Part shown: one piece after another, positions 24,021 to 32,911 of the stretch
Position numbering within the stretch: the stretch's first letter is position 1
Layout of the letters: the number at the start of each line of letters is the position of its first letter
Assembly: GCF_007833215.1 (NCBI RefSeq)
Contig: NZ_CP042239.1
Coordinates: 3,160,001 to 3,224,000 of the forward strand
Source of the DNA: Sphingomonas suaedae
GTDB lineage: Bacteria; Pseudomonadota; Alphaproteobacteria; Sphingomonadales; Sphingomonadaceae
Length of the DNA: 64,000 bases
Reading direction: 5' to 3'
Notes under the pieces: generated by a model
Seen by the model: only the letters and a program-made list of their open reading frames with translations
Told to the model about the DNA's origin: nothing
The model's database searches: none
Program-made: the position numbers and the translations under genes

Positions 24021-25031
24021 ATGAACGCGCCCCGCAAGTTCAACGGCATCGAACGCGCCGCCGTGCTGATGATGGTCGTCGGCGACGAGGAAGCAGCAGC
24101 CATCCTCCAAAAGCTCGATCCCGACGAGGTGCGCCAGCTCGGCTCGGCGATGATGAGCGTTGCCGATGTCAGCGAATGGGAAATGGCGCAGGTTCTCGAC
24201 GATTTCACCGGCCGCGCGCAGGAGCGCAGCGCGATTCAGTTCGACCCCCGCCCCAAGCTCGAATCGGTGGTCACCAAGGCGCTGGGGCCGGAGCGGGCAG
24301 GCGCCGTGCTTGCGCGCATCCTGCCACCCCAGCCAAATGAATCGATCGCCGCGCTCGCCTGGATGGAGCCGACCGAAATTGCGGCGATGCTGGAGGAGGA
24401 ACATCCCCAGATCGCTGCGGTGCTGATGGCGCATCTTGAGTCCGCTATCGCCGCGCAGGTGCTGGAAATGCTGCCCGAGGCGATGCAGCCCCAGGTGCTG
24501 CGTCGCGTCGCGCGGCTGGGTCCGGTGACCTCGGAGGCGATCGCCGCGCTCACCGAGGTGCTCGAGCGTCATGCGCGCCAGCCGCGCCGCGCGGCGGGCG
24601 TCCAGATGGGCGGCACGCGCGAGGCGGCGAAGATCATGTCGTCGGCGCGCAAGATCACCGAGCAGAAGGTGATGCCCAAGCTCGCCAAGCTCGACCGCGA
24701 GATCGCCCGCGCGATCGAGGAGCAGATGTTCGTGTTCGACAATCTGCTCGAGCTGGACGACAAGAATATGGGCACGCTGCTGCGCAACATCGACAGCGAC
24801 ATACTGGTCCGCAGCCTGAAGGGCGTGGACGAGGCGGCCCGCACCCGCTTCCTGTCGTGCATGTCGAGCCGCGCCGCCGACACGATCCGCGACGAGATGG
24901 AAGCGCGCGGGCCGATGAAGATGGCCGAGGTGCTCGAAGCGCAGAAGACCATGATCGCGATCGCCCGCCAGCTGGTGAAGGACGGCACGATCACCATGCC
25001 GGGCGGCGGCGGAGACGACGATTATGTCTGA
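24021..25031 (+). CDS. fliG: Flagellar motor switch protein FliG
   Basis: 336 residues, normal for FliG. The middle domain contains E-E-H-P-Q-I-A-A-V-L-M-A-H-L. The C-terminal torque helix region has F-D-N-L-L-E-L-D-D-K-N-M-G-T-L-L-R and L-K-G-V-D-E-A-A-R-T-R-F-L, with the charged residues that meet MotA. It begins one base after the fliF stop and overlaps fliH by eight bases. Confidence 0.96.
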   Translation: MNAPRKFNGIERAAVLMMVVGDEEAAAILQKLDPDEVRQLGSAMMSVADVSEWEMAQVLDDFTGRAQERSAIQFDPRPKLESVVTKALGPERAGAVLARILPPQPNESIAALAWMEPTEIAAMLEEEHPQIAAVLMAHLESAIAAQVLEMLPEAMQPQVLRRVARLGPVTSEAIAALTEVLERHARQPRRAAGVQMGGTREAAKIMSSARKITEQKVMPKLAKLDREIARAIEEQMFVFDNLLELDDKNMGTLLRNIDSDILVRSLKGVDEAARTRFLSCMSSRAADTIRDEMEARGPMKMAEVLEAQKTMIAIARQLVKDGTITMPGGGGDDDYV

Positions 25032-25749
25032 CTTCACGCCCGGGCTTGCGGCACGCGGCGAGGGGATTGCCGAAGCGCTCAAGCGCGCCTTTGCACCAAC
25101 GCAGGGCTTTGCCCCGCGCGCGGTCCCGGCGGCGCGAGACGCGGTGAAGCCGCGCCACTTCGCGCCCGAAGCCCCGGGTCACAAGCCGACCGAGGGCTGG
25201 GACATGTTCGACGCCGACGCGCTGGTCGATCCAGCGCCCGAACCCGCATCGAAGAGCTTTGTCGATCCGGTCGCCGCCGCGCGCGCGGCGGGCTATGCCG
25301 AGGGCTATGCCGCAGGTCGGGCCGAAGCCGATGCCGCCGCCGCGCAACAGGCGGCGTTGCTCGAACAGGTCAGCGACGCGTTGACCAAGGGGGCCCATTT
25401 CGACCGCGAACGCATGGCCGGGCATCTGCGCCAGACGGTGCTGCACCTCGTCACCCGGATGATCGGTGAGGCGGGGATCGCGCCCGACATACTCGCCGCG
25501 CGGATCGAGGCAGCCACTGACATGCTGGCCGACAGCGCCGAATCGGCGATCCTGCGCCTGCATCCCGACGATGTCGCGCTGATCGAGGGGCATCTGCCCA
25601 AGAATGTCTTCCCGGCCGGCGATCCGCATGTCGCGCGCGGCGGATTCGTCATCGAAAGCGCGTCCACCATCGTCGAGGACGGGCCGGAATTGTGGCTCGA
25701 ACAACTGGCCGACGCCATCGATCGCGTTCCCATTCCCCCCGCCATCTAG
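25024..25749 (+). CDS. fliH: Flagellar export ATPase regulator FliH
   Basis: 241 residues. Sequence is variable in this family; visible marks are an Ala-rich stretch with G-Y-A-E-G-Y-A-A-G-R-A-E-A-D (about residues 88-101), the heptad G-x-x-x-G style helix of FliH, and the C-terminal part L-R-L-H-P-D-D-V-A-L-I. FliH holds the FliI ATPase at the export gate. Position between fliG and fliI supports it. Confidence 0.85.
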   Translation: MSDFTPGLAARGEGIAEALKRAFAPTQGFAPRAVPAARDAVKPRHFAPEAPGHKPTEGWDMFDADALVDPAPEPASKSFVDPVAAARAAGYAEGYAAGRAEADAAAAQQAALLEQVSDALTKGAHFDRERMAGHLRQTVLHLVTRMIGEAGIAPDILAARIEAATDMLADSAESAILRLHPDDVALIEGHLPKNVFPAGDPHVARGGFVIESASTIVEDGPELWLEQLADAIDRVPIPPAI

Positions 25750-25758
25750 GGTTCCCCA

Positions 25759-27087
25759 ATGCTGAACCGCTTCACCGCCGATTATCTCGACGGCCTTGTC
25801 TGCGGCGATTTCCGCCCGCGGCCCAAGATCTCCGGTCGGCTTTCCTCCTATGACGGATTGTTGATGGAGGCGGTCGGCCTCTCGCTTCCGGTCGGCACGG
25901 TCTGTGCGATCGGCACCGGCACCAGCCGGATTGAAGCCGAAGTGATCGGCTTTCGCGGCGGCAAGACGTTGCTGATGAACCTGGGTGGCCCCGCCGCGCT
26001 CCTGCCCAATGCTCCGGTGCGCCCGATCGGCCCGCCGGGCGAGGCGGAGGTGGGTGACGCGCTGCTCGGCAGGGTGGTCGATGGCGCGGGCAAGCCGATC
26101 GATGGCCTCGGCCCGATAAGGGGCGCCGGTAAGTGGCCGCTCGCGGGCAAGATCCAGTCGCCGCTCGATCGCGGGCGCGTGCTGCAACCGATGGATGTCG
26201 GCGTGCGTGCGATCAACGGGTTGCTTACCATCGGCCAGGGCCAGCGTGTCGGGATCATGGCTGGGTCGGGCGTTGGCAAGTCGGTCCTGCTCGGCATGAT
26301 GGTCCGCGCGGCCAAGGCGGATGTGATCGTCATCGGCCTGATCGGCGAGCGCTCGCGCGAGGTTTCGGATTTTCTGGAGACCAAGGTGGCGGGCGCGGCG
26401 CGGGCGCGCTCGGTCGTCGTCGCGGTCCCGGCCAATCATTCGCCGGTGCTGCGCATTCGCGGCGCGCTGCGCGCCACCGCCATCGCCGAATCCTTTCGCG
26501 CCGAGGGCAAGAAGGTGCTGCTCATCATGGATTCGCTGACCCGCGTCGCCCATGCCGGACGCGAGATCGGACTGGCATTGGGCGAACCCGCGAGCGCGCG
26601 CGGCTATCCGCCCAGCGCGATCGCGATGCTGCCCAGTCTGATCGAACGGGCCGGAACCGACGTCCATAGCGGCGGATCGATCACCGCGATCTACACCGTG
26701 CTCGCCGATGGCGACGACGGCAACGACCCGGTGGTCGACAGCGCGCGATCGATCCTGGACGGGCATATCGTGCTGAGCCGGGCGCTCGCCGAACGCGGCG
26801 TCTATCCCGCGATCGACCTGGGGCCGTCGGTGAGCCGGGTGATGACCGATATCGCGAGCAAAGAGCATATCGCCGCCGCGCGCGTGCTGCGCCGCCACCT
26901 CGCCACCTATGAGGAGAATCGCGATCTGGTGCTGATGGGCGCCTATCGCCCCGGCGCCGATGCACAGATCGACGCGGCGATCGCCTGCCACGACACGGTG
27001 CTCGACTATATTCGCCAGCCCTATGACGAAACCGTCGGGCTGGATGAAGCGGTGACCGAGCTGGTGGGCGTGTTCGGGAATGCTTGA
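25759..27087 (+). CDS. fliI: Flagellum-specific export ATPase FliI
   Basis: 442 residues, normal. Walker A G-S-G-V-G-K-S-V-L-L lies near residues 171-180, Walker B in V-L-L-I-M-D-S-L-T-R-V-A near 253-263, and the F1-type ATPase signature follows (P-P-S-A-I-A-M-L-P-S-L). It powers or primes protein export together with FliH and FliJ. Confidence 0.97.
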   Translation: MLNRFTADYLDGLVCGDFRPRPKISGRLSSYDGLLMEAVGLSLPVGTVCAIGTGTSRIEAEVIGFRGGKTLLMNLGGPAALLPNAPVRPIGPPGEAEVGDALLGRVVDGAGKPIDGLGPIRGAGKWPLAGKIQSPLDRGRVLQPMDVGVRAINGLLTIGQGQRVGIMAGSGVGKSVLLGMMVRAAKADVIVIGLIGERSREVSDFLETKVAGAARARSVVVAVPANHSPVLRIRGALRATAIAESFRAEGKKVLLIMDSLTRVAHAGREIGLALGEPASARGYPPSAIAMLPSLIERAGTDVHSGGSITAIYTVLADGDDGNDPVVDSARSILDGHIVLSRALAERGVYPAIDLGPSVSRVMTDIASKEHIAAARVLRRHLATYEENRDLVLMGAYRPGADAQIDAAIACHDTVLDYIRQPYDETVGLDEAVTELVGVFGNA

Positions 27088-27107
27088 GGAAGATTTGGGC
27101 GCCCTTT

Positions 27108-27539
27108 ATGGCCGATAAACACGCCGAGAAGCTCGGGCGGCTGTTGCGCGTCCGCACGTTGCAACTCGACATGGTCCGCGCGAGCGAGGCGGCGGCGCGC
27201 GACAAGGTCGCGGCCGAACAGGCGCTGCGCGCGCGGATCGAACAGCTTGCCCAGGGTGTCGCTCCGGCTCCAGCTCCTGTTCCGGGCAGCGCGACGAGCC
27301 TGATCGCCGCCGCCCATTATCGCGATCGGCTCCACCAATCGGCTGCTGCCGCCGAACGCCGCGTGATCGATGCCGAACGCGGTCTGCGAACCGCGCGCGC
27401 CGCCACGCAGGAAGCGAAGCGCGACCAGAGCGCGATCGAAAAGCTGCTCGAACGCGCCGAGGCCAGCGCCGCGCGCCGCGCGATGCGCGCGCTGGAGGAC
27501 ATGCCCGCGATCCCGCGAAAACGGCACGATCCTTGCTGA
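27108..27539 (+). CDS. fliJ: Flagellar export chaperone FliJ
   Basis: 143 residues, almost wholly coiled coil (K-L-G-R-L-L-R-V-R-T-L-Q-L-D, then Ala/Glu/Arg heptads), as expected for the FliI stalk protein. I place the start at ATG 27108; a TTG at 27084 inside the fliI end is in frame but would add an untypical tail. Ends 27 bases before fliK. Confidence 0.8.
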   Translation: MADKHAEKLGRLLRVRTLQLDMVRASEAAARDKVAAEQALRARIEQLAQGVAPAPAPVPGSATSLIAAAHYRDRLHQSAAAAERRVIDAERGLRTARAATQEAKRDQSAIEKLLERAEASAARRAMRALEDMPAIPRKRHDPC

Positions 27540-27566
27540 TCCACGGGCGAAGGAGATTCGCCCGCC

Positions 27567-28745
27567 GTGCCACCCCTGCTCGCCACCACCGCCTTGCCCG
27601 CATTCGCTCCGGCCATCCTGTCGCGCACCGCCCCTGTCGCGCTGCCCGACACGGGTTCGCCGGGTGAGGCGTTCGCGCTGGCGCTGGATGCGCTCGTCCC
27701 GCCGGGGATCGCGCTGCCCGGCAAGGGCAATGGCAAGGCAGTTGCCGCTGGCGGCAAGGATTTGCCGGTGGCGGATGCCGGGACCGACACCGAGGATGAT
27801 GATGCGCTGCTCACCTGGCTTCCGGGCCAGCCGGTACCGCTTCCCGATCCGTCGCCCCTGCCGGGCATCACGTTCACCGTCGTGCCGGACGGTGCTGAGG
27901 CCGAGGCGCTCACGCCGCCGGATTCGGCCGCTTTCGAGGCCCCGATCGCCGAGCAAACCGCGCTGCCGGGCGAAAGTTCGGTCGCTGAAGTTGCCGACTT
28001 CGCCGCCGACACATGCGATTCCCTTACCGCGCTTCCCACCCGATCCGCGACGGTTCCGGCCCAGGCCGAGCCGCGCATCGGGGGCGGGGATGCCGCAACG
28101 CCGGAGACGCGCATCGCGCGCGCCATCGGCGTTGCGGCACCTGAACACCAGCCAGCGCCTCTACCGAACGCGACCCAGGCTGCGGCGCCGGCCGCACAGG
28201 TCTTCGCCGCCGCGCTCGCCGCGCCGCTGGCCGACCCCGTCGAAAGCACAGCGCGCACGGTCGATCCCGTCGTGATCGAAGCCCAGGCCACGCGTGCTGC
28301 CGAGACGCAGCGCACCAGCGTGCAGGCGATGACCCAGGCCGATCAGGCGCCGCTCGACCTCAGCCGCGAGGAGTGGACCGGCAAGATGATCGATCGCATC
28401 GCCACCCTGCGCGACGCGGCCGAGGCGGCGGATACCCGAATTCGCCTCGCGCCCGAACATCTCGGCTCGGTCGAGGTCTCGATCCGCCGCGATGGCGATC
28501 GCCTGCACGTCCATTTCAACGCCGAAACTCCGGCGACCCGTCACCTGCTTGCCGAGGCCGCGCCCCGGCTTGCCGAACTGGCGGAGTCGCGCGGGGTGAA
28601 GCTCGGCCAGACCAGCGTCGGCGGCGGCACTGGCGGTCAGGATGGCCGCCAGGACTCGCCGCCGTCGCACAGCAACCGGCCCGCGCGCCCGGCATCCGCC
28701 GCTCCCGCCACGGCCACCCCCGCTCCGAGCGAGCGGATCGCATGA
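27567..28745 (+). CDS. fliK: Hook-length control protein FliK
   Basis: 392 residues with GTG start. The N-terminal two thirds are Ala/Pro-rich and disordered, the ruler part. The C-terminal domain carries the FliK signature L-A-P-E-H-L-G-S-V-E-V-S-I (about residues 294-306) and H-F-N-A-E-T-P-A-T-R-H-L-L, which switches export specificity through FlhB. A CGGCAA-ggat-TTGCCGG dyad occurs at 27752-27768 inside the gene. Confidence 0.9.
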   Translation: MPPLLATTALPAFAPAILSRTAPVALPDTGSPGEAFALALDALVPPGIALPGKGNGKAVAAGGKDLPVADAGTDTEDDDALLTWLPGQPVPLPDPSPLPGITFTVVPDGAEAEALTPPDSAAFEAPIAEQTALPGESSVAEVADFAADTCDSLTALPTRSATVPAQAEPRIGGGDAATPETRIARAIGVAAPEHQPAPLPNATQAAAPAAQVFAAALAAPLADPVESTARTVDPVVIEAQATRAAETQRTSVQAMTQADQAPLDLSREEWTGKMIDRIATLRDAAEAADTRIRLAPEHLGSVEVSIRRDGDRLHVHFNAETPATRHLLAEAAPRLAELAESRGVKLGQTSVGGGTGGQDGRQDSPPSHSNRPARPASAAPATATPAPSERIA

Positions 28746-28767
28746 ACAGCCCCAGGGGGAATGAGAA

Positions 28768-29382
28768 ATGAGCGAGACTGAAGCGACGGCTGCGACGCCC
28801 AAGAAAAAGGGCGGCGCGATGAAATGGCTCCTGATCGGCACCGGGCTGATCGTGCTGATCGGCGGCGGCGTCGGTGGCGGGCTGTATGCGGCGAATTCGG
28901 GCCTGATCGGCGGCACCGGCGCACAGGGTGCCGCCGCCGCCGCCGATATCCCCCAACTCGTCCCGAAGAGCGACGAAGTCCGCGCCGTGGCGAAGGGGGA
29001 GGGCGGTGAGGAGGGCGACGCCGGTGCCGGTATGCCGACCCCCAAGGGGCAGGGCGGGGACAAATATGCCTCGACCTATTACCAGCTCGAAAAGGAATTC
29101 ACCTCCAACCTGCGCGAGAGCGTCCATTTCGTGCAGGTCGGGGTCGCGATCTCGACGCCTTATGACAGTCGCGTGATCGAGAACATCAAAACGCATGAGC
29201 TCGCGGTGCGCTCGGCGATCCTGATGGCGCTGGGCGAGACGGGTGAGGACGATGTCTTCACCGCCGACGGCAAGAAGAAGCTCCAGAAGCGCCTTGTGGC
29301 TGCAATTAACGGAGTCCTGAAGGAAAAAGAGGGATTTGGCGGGATTGGTAACGTCTACTTTACCAATTTCATTGTTCAGTGA
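28768..29382 (+). CDS. fliL: Flagellar basal body-associated protein FliL
   Basis: 204 residues. One N-terminal helix (W-L-L-I-G-T-G-L-I-V-L-I-G-G-G-V-G-G-G) is followed by a Gly/Ala-rich linker and a periplasmic domain with Y-Y-Q-L-E-K-E-F-T-S-N-L, matching FliL. FliL surrounds the stator units and stabilises them. AGGGGGAATGAG lies upstream of the ATG. Confidence 0.92.
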   Translation: MSETEATAATPKKKGGAMKWLLIGTGLIVLIGGGVGGGLYAANSGLIGGTGAQGAAAAADIPQLVPKSDEVRAVAKGEGGEEGDAGAGMPTPKGQGGDKYASTYYQLEKEFTSNLRESVHFVQVGVAISTPYDSRVIENIKTHELAVRSAILMALGETGEDDVFTADGKKKLQKRLVAAINGVLKEKEGFGGIGNVYFTNFIVQ

Positions 29383-29388
29383 ACGGGC

Positions 29389-30339
29389 ATGGTTAACGGC
29401 CCTTCAGATTTGGTGACGCCCGAACGGCGCGAGCGGACCCGATCCGGTGCGGAGCACGCACCGGCGCTCGGGACCGCGAACCTCAATCCGTTCGGCGATC
29501 TGCACGGGGTGCAGCATCTGACCGCGCGGCTCGCCAAGACGTTGAAGCCCGTGTTCGAGCCGCTGGTCGGCGAAGGACTGCGCATCTGGGCCGAGCCGCT
29601 GGCGGTGCAGCGGTTCGCCGATTATCGCGCCGAGCGGCCCGACGGCCTTACCGCCTGGCTGCCGCTGGCGATGGCGCCGGGGCGGGGCCGTGCGCTGATC
29701 GCGATCGAGGGCAAGCTGACCTATGAGATGCTCGACCGCTTCTTCGGTGGCGATGGCGAGGCGCCGCAGCCGCTTCCCAGCGACTTCACCGGATCGGCGG
29801 AGATGCTGCTGACCCGGCTCGCAAACCGTATCGCCGAACAGCTTCGGCCTGCCTGGGACGTGCTGGCGCAGATCGATTTCGCGCCGGTCCCGGTTCACGC
29901 GCCGCTGTCGGTCGCGCCGGAGATCGAGGGGGGGGACGCGATGGTCGTCACCCGGATCGGCGTCGCGCAGGGCAATGCCAAGCCGCACTGGATCGACATC
30001 CTCTACCCCGTGTCCGCGCTCAAGCCCTACACCCCCTCGCTGACCGCGCGGGTGATCGGCGGCGAGCCTGAGGCGGAGCCCGAATGGCGCAACGCGCTGA
30101 CCCGCGCAGCTTTGGGGGTTCGCCTGCCCGTCCGCTCGGTGCTCGCCGAGCCGGTGGTGCCGGTGCAGATGCTGATGGCGCTGAAGCCCGGCGACGTCAT
30201 CCCGATCAGCTTCGGTCCCGACGTACCGGTGATGGTCGCGCGCCGCGCGATCGGCGCCGGGACGGTCGGCACCGCCAACGGACGCGCCGCGATCCGCATG
30301 ACCCGTTTCGACCCGCTTGAACTCGAGGACGCACGATGA
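29389..30339 (+). CDS. fliM: Flagellar motor switch protein FliM, without the CheY-binding N-terminus
   Basis: 316 residues. The middle domain and the C-terminal SpoA domain (M-A-L-K-P-G-D-V-I-P-I-S-F) identify FliM. Canonical FliM begins with a CheY-binding peptide of the L-S-Q-x-E-I-D-A-L-L type. Here the start is M-V-N-G-P-S-D-L-V-T-P-E-R-R, only six bases after fliL ends, with no such motif. The switch may bind its response regulator differently. fliN overlaps by four bases. Confidence 0.9.
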   Translation: MVNGPSDLVTPERRERTRSGAEHAPALGTANLNPFGDLHGVQHLTARLAKTLKPVFEPLVGEGLRIWAEPLAVQRFADYRAERPDGLTAWLPLAMAPGRGRALIAIEGKLTYEMLDRFFGGDGEAPQPLPSDFTGSAEMLLTRLANRIAEQLRPAWDVLAQIDFAPVPVHAPLSVAPEIEGGDAMVVTRIGVAQGNAKPHWIDILYPVSALKPYTPSLTARVIGGEPEAEPEWRNALTRAALGVRLPVRSVLAEPVVPVQMLMALKPGDVIPISFGPDVPVMVARRAIGAGTVGTANGRAAIRMTRFDPLELEDAR

Positions 30340-30626
30340 ACGACATGAGCGCCAGCTTCGCCGCCGAGACCGCGGCTGCGGCCAATTTCCACCTGATCCA
30401 GGATGTCGGGGTCAAGCTGACCGTCGAAATCGGATCGACCACGCTGACGCTGCGCGAACTGCTCGCGCTGACCGAGGCGAGCGTGATCGAGCTGGACCGC
30501 GAGGCGGACGAACTGCTCGACGTGTTCGTCAACGGCACGTTGATCGGCCGGGGCGAGGTGGTGACCGTCGGCGACAAGTTCGGGGTGCGCATGACCGAGC
30601 TGGTCGCGCCCGAAAAGCGGGGCTGA
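30336..30626 (+). CDS. fliN: Flagellar motor switch protein FliN
   Basis: 96 residues, a single SpoA domain: V-G-V-K-L-T-V-E-I-G-S-T-T-L-T-L-R-E-L-L-A-L and V-F-V-N-G-T-L-I-G-R-G-E-V-V, the standard FliN pattern. It forms the lower C-ring with FliM and helps dock export cargo. Confidence 0.95.
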   Translation: MNDMSASFAAETAAAANFHLIQDVGVKLTVEIGSTTLTLRELLALTEASVIELDREADELLDVFVNGTLIGRGEVVTVGDKFGVRMTELVAPEKRG

Positions 30627-30633
30627 TCGACCC

Positions 30634-30888
30634 ATGATGTGGTCCTACATCCTCAAGCTGGTCGTGCTGCTGCCGCTGGTCTGCGGGCTGCTGATCGGCT
30701 GCCTCTATCTCTGGCGCAAGCTCGAGGCGCGGCTGCCCGGCAACCAGGGCGACCGGATGCTGAAGGTGCGTGAGACGATGATGGTCTCGACCGGCACCCG
30801 CATCGCGGTGCTCGAGGTCGAGGGCAAACGTATCCTCGTCTCGGTCAGCCGCAACGGCGTCTCGCTGATCGACCGGATCGACGCATGA
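30634..30888 (+). CDS. fliO: Flagellar biosynthesis protein FliO
   Basis: 84 residues. One N-terminal helix ([21 protein letters not shown]) and a short cytoplasmic part with [16 protein letters not shown] match FliO, which helps FliP assemble. It is recognised mainly by size, layout and position between fliN and fliP (four-base overlap). Confidence 0.85.
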   Translation: MMWSYILKLVVLLPLVCGLLIGCLYLWRKLEARLPGNQGDRMLKVRETMMVSTGTRIAVLEVEGKRILVSVSRNGVSLIDRIDA

Positions 30889-31691
30889 GCCCGATGCTGC
30901 GCCATCTGCTGCTGCTGCTCGGCGCGCTGGCGCTGGCGCTGTTCGTGGTTTCGCCCGCTTTCGCCCAGGCAGCGGCGCCGGCGGCGCCCGTCGCGGTGCC
31001 GACGCCCGGAGCGGGGGACGCGATCGATCGCGCGCTGGGCGAGCTTGGCGGCGGCGATGCGCCGCTGTCGCTGTCGCTTCAGGTCCTCATCATCATGGGC
31101 CTGCTCACGATCCTGCCGGGCATCCTGCTGATGATGACCAGCTTCACCCGGATCATCATCGTGCTGGCGATCCTGCGCCAGGCGCTGGGGCTGCAACAGA
31201 CGCCGCCCAATCAGGTGCTGGTCGGCCTGTCGCTGTTCCTGTCCTTCTTCATCATGGCGCCCACGCTGAACCAGATCAACAGCGTCGCGATCCAGCCCTA
31301 TGCGGAAGGACGCATCGGCGCGACCGAGATGATCGAAAAGGCCGGCGCCCCGCTCCACGCCTTCATGCTCGCGCAGACCCGGGTGAAGGACATCACCATG
31401 TTCGCCGGCATCGCCAAAATGGGGCCGATCGCAGAACCCAAGGATACACCCTTTTCGATCCTGCTCCCGGCATTCGTCACCAGCGAGCTCAAGACCGCGT
31501 TCCAGATCGGTTTCCTGATCTTTCTGCCCTTCATCGTCATCGACCTGATCGTCGCCACCGTGCTGATGAGCCTTGGCATGATGATGATGTCGCCGACGAT
31601 CATCTCGATGCCGTTCAAGCTGCTGCTCTTCGTCCTGGTGGACGGCTGGGCGCTGACGATGGGCAGCCTCGCCTCAAGTTTCTCGGGATAG
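30885..31691 (+). CDS. fliP: Flagellar export gate protein FliP
   Basis: 268 residues with a cleavable signal (ends F-A-Q-A-A) and four helices. The block [16 protein letters not shown] and [13 protein letters not shown] are strong family marks. FliP builds the core of the export gate with FliQ and FliR. A family B palindrome separates it from fliQ. Confidence 0.96.
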   Translation: MSPMLRHLLLLLGALALALFVVSPAFAQAAAPAAPVAVPTPGAGDAIDRALGELGGGDAPLSLSLQVLIIMGLLTILPGILLMMTSFTRIIIVLAILRQALGLQQTPPNQVLVGLSLFLSFFIMAPTLNQINSVAIQPYAEGRIGATEMIEKAGAPLHAFMLAQTRVKDITMFAGIAKMGPIAEPKDTPFSILLPAFVTSELKTAFQIGFLIFLPFIVIDLIVATVLMSLGMMMMSPTIISMPFKLLLFVLVDGWALTMGSLASSFSG

Positions 31692-31703
31692 CGACCAATG
31701 AAC

Positions 31704-31781
31704 GGCGCCTGCCCGCTCCCCCACCCGGCCACCCAGCCAGGCTACCCTATGGGTGGCTGGATGGGGGAGCGGGCCGGCACC
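31704..31781. repeat. Long palindromic repeat, family B copy 2
   Basis: Inverted repeat with arms around CCCGCTCCCCCACCCGGCC and GGCTGGATGGGGGAGCGGG, same orientation as copy 1. It lies inside the fli operon, between fliP and fliQ, so it must be read through or it partly ends the transcript. Confidence 0.75.
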
Positions 31782-31797
31782 GCGAAGGACCAATGAA

Positions 31798-32067
31798 ATG
31801 GACGCCGATTATTTCCTGTCGGTCGCGCGCGAGGCGATGTGGATCCTTGCGCTTGCCTCGGCACCGATCCTGATCCCGGCGTTGCTGTCGGGTCTGATCC
31901 TCGGCATGATTCAGGCCGCGACCTCGATCCAGGAACAGACGCTGACCTTCGTGCCGAAACTGGCGATCGTCGGGCTCAGCCTGGTGATCTTCGGCGGCAT
32001 GATCATGACGCTGCTGGGCGATTTCACCACCGGCATCTTCGAGCGTATTCCGGATTTGGTGCGCTAG
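31798..32067 (+). CDS. fliQ: Flagellar export gate protein FliQ
   Basis: 89 residues, two membrane helices; M-D-A-D-Y-F-L-S-V-A-R-E-A and T-S-I-Q-E-Q-T-L-T-F-V-P-K are FliQ marks. The start ATG 31798 has GAAGGAC upstream; an in-frame ATG at 31753 lies inside the palindrome and was not chosen. Confidence 0.95.
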   Translation: MDADYFLSVAREAMWILALASAPILIPALLSGLILGMIQAATSIQEQTLTFVPKLAIVGLSLVIFGGMIMTLLGDFTTGIFERIPDLVR

Positions 32068-32137
32068 TGACGGATCCAGCTTCGCTCGATGGCGGTGCCG
32101 CACGTACTTCGGCGCAGCCGAAGGGCCCTCAACGCTG

Positions 32138-32911
32138 ATGCTCGGCCTCGGCCTTTCGATTGAGCCACAGTTGTGGACGCTGCTGTTCACGATGGTGCGC
32201 GTTGGCGCTGCGTTCCTCGCCGCGCCGGTGTTCAGCGCGGTGTCGGTGCCGCTCAACGTGCGCGTCCTTCTGACCGGTGCGGTCGCGATCCTGTCGATGA
32301 ACGCCGCGCCGATCGAGCCGCCCGCAGAGATCTTCGGTCTCACCACGATCCTGTCGGTCGCGGCCGAGGCGCTGGTCGGACTCGCGCTCGGCTTCATCCT
32401 CCAGATCGCCTTCGCCGCGCCCTTGGTCGCAAGCGAGATGATCGGCGTGTCGATGGGGCTGAGCTTTGCGACCGCGATCAACCCGCAGACCGGCCAGTCG
32501 ACCCCGGCGCTCGGCCAGTTCCTGACGATCCTGCTGACGTTGCTCTTCCTCGCCGTCGACGGCCACCTCGTGCTCGTCGATCTGGTCGTGCGCTCCTATA
32601 CGCTGCTGCCGCCGGGCGGCGCGTGGCTGGCGCCGGGCAAGCTCATGAACATCGCGCTGTTCGGCGGCTATGCCTTTCTTGCCGGGCTGCTGCTCGCGCT
32701 CCCGGTCGGCTTCCTGTTGCTGTGTCTCAACATCGTCGTCGGGATGCTGTCGCGCTCGGCGCCGGCGCTCAACCTGTTCGCGATCGGTATTCCCGCCAGC
32801 CTGGCGATGGGCGTGCTGGCATTGCTCGTGGGTATGCCCGCAATGGGTGACTATATGCTGGTGATCGTCCGCGAGGCGCTCGACGCGGCACAGATGCTGG
32901 TGCTCGGCTGA
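32138..32911 (+). CDS. fliR: Flagellar export gate protein FliR
   Basis: 257 residues, six or so membrane helices, with the family block R-V-G-A-A-F-L-A-A-P-V-F near the N-terminus and N-P-Q-T-G-Q-S-T-P-A-L-G-Q-F in the middle. It completes the FliPQR channel. The 70 bases before it hold only a small CTTCGGCGCAGCCGAAG-type hairpin. The stop shares a base with the flhB start. Confidence 0.95.
   Translation: MLGLGLSIEPQLWTLLFTMVRVGAAFLAAPVFSAVSVPLNVRVLLTGAVAILSMNAAPIEPPAEIFGLTTILSVAAEALVGLALGFILQIAFAAPLVASEMIGVSMGLSFATAINPQTGQSTPALGQFLTILLTLLFLAVDGHLVLVDLVVRSYTLLPPGGAWLAPGKLMNIALFGGYAFLAGLLLALPVGFLLLCLNIVVGMLSRSAPALNLFAIGIPASLAMGVLALLVGMPAMGDYMLVIVREALDAAQMLVLG

Noticed and set aside
31753..31797. 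Upstream start for fliQ
   Set aside because: The extra 15 residues would be encoded by the palindromic repeat, and ATG 31798 has its own ribosome site and matches the family start.
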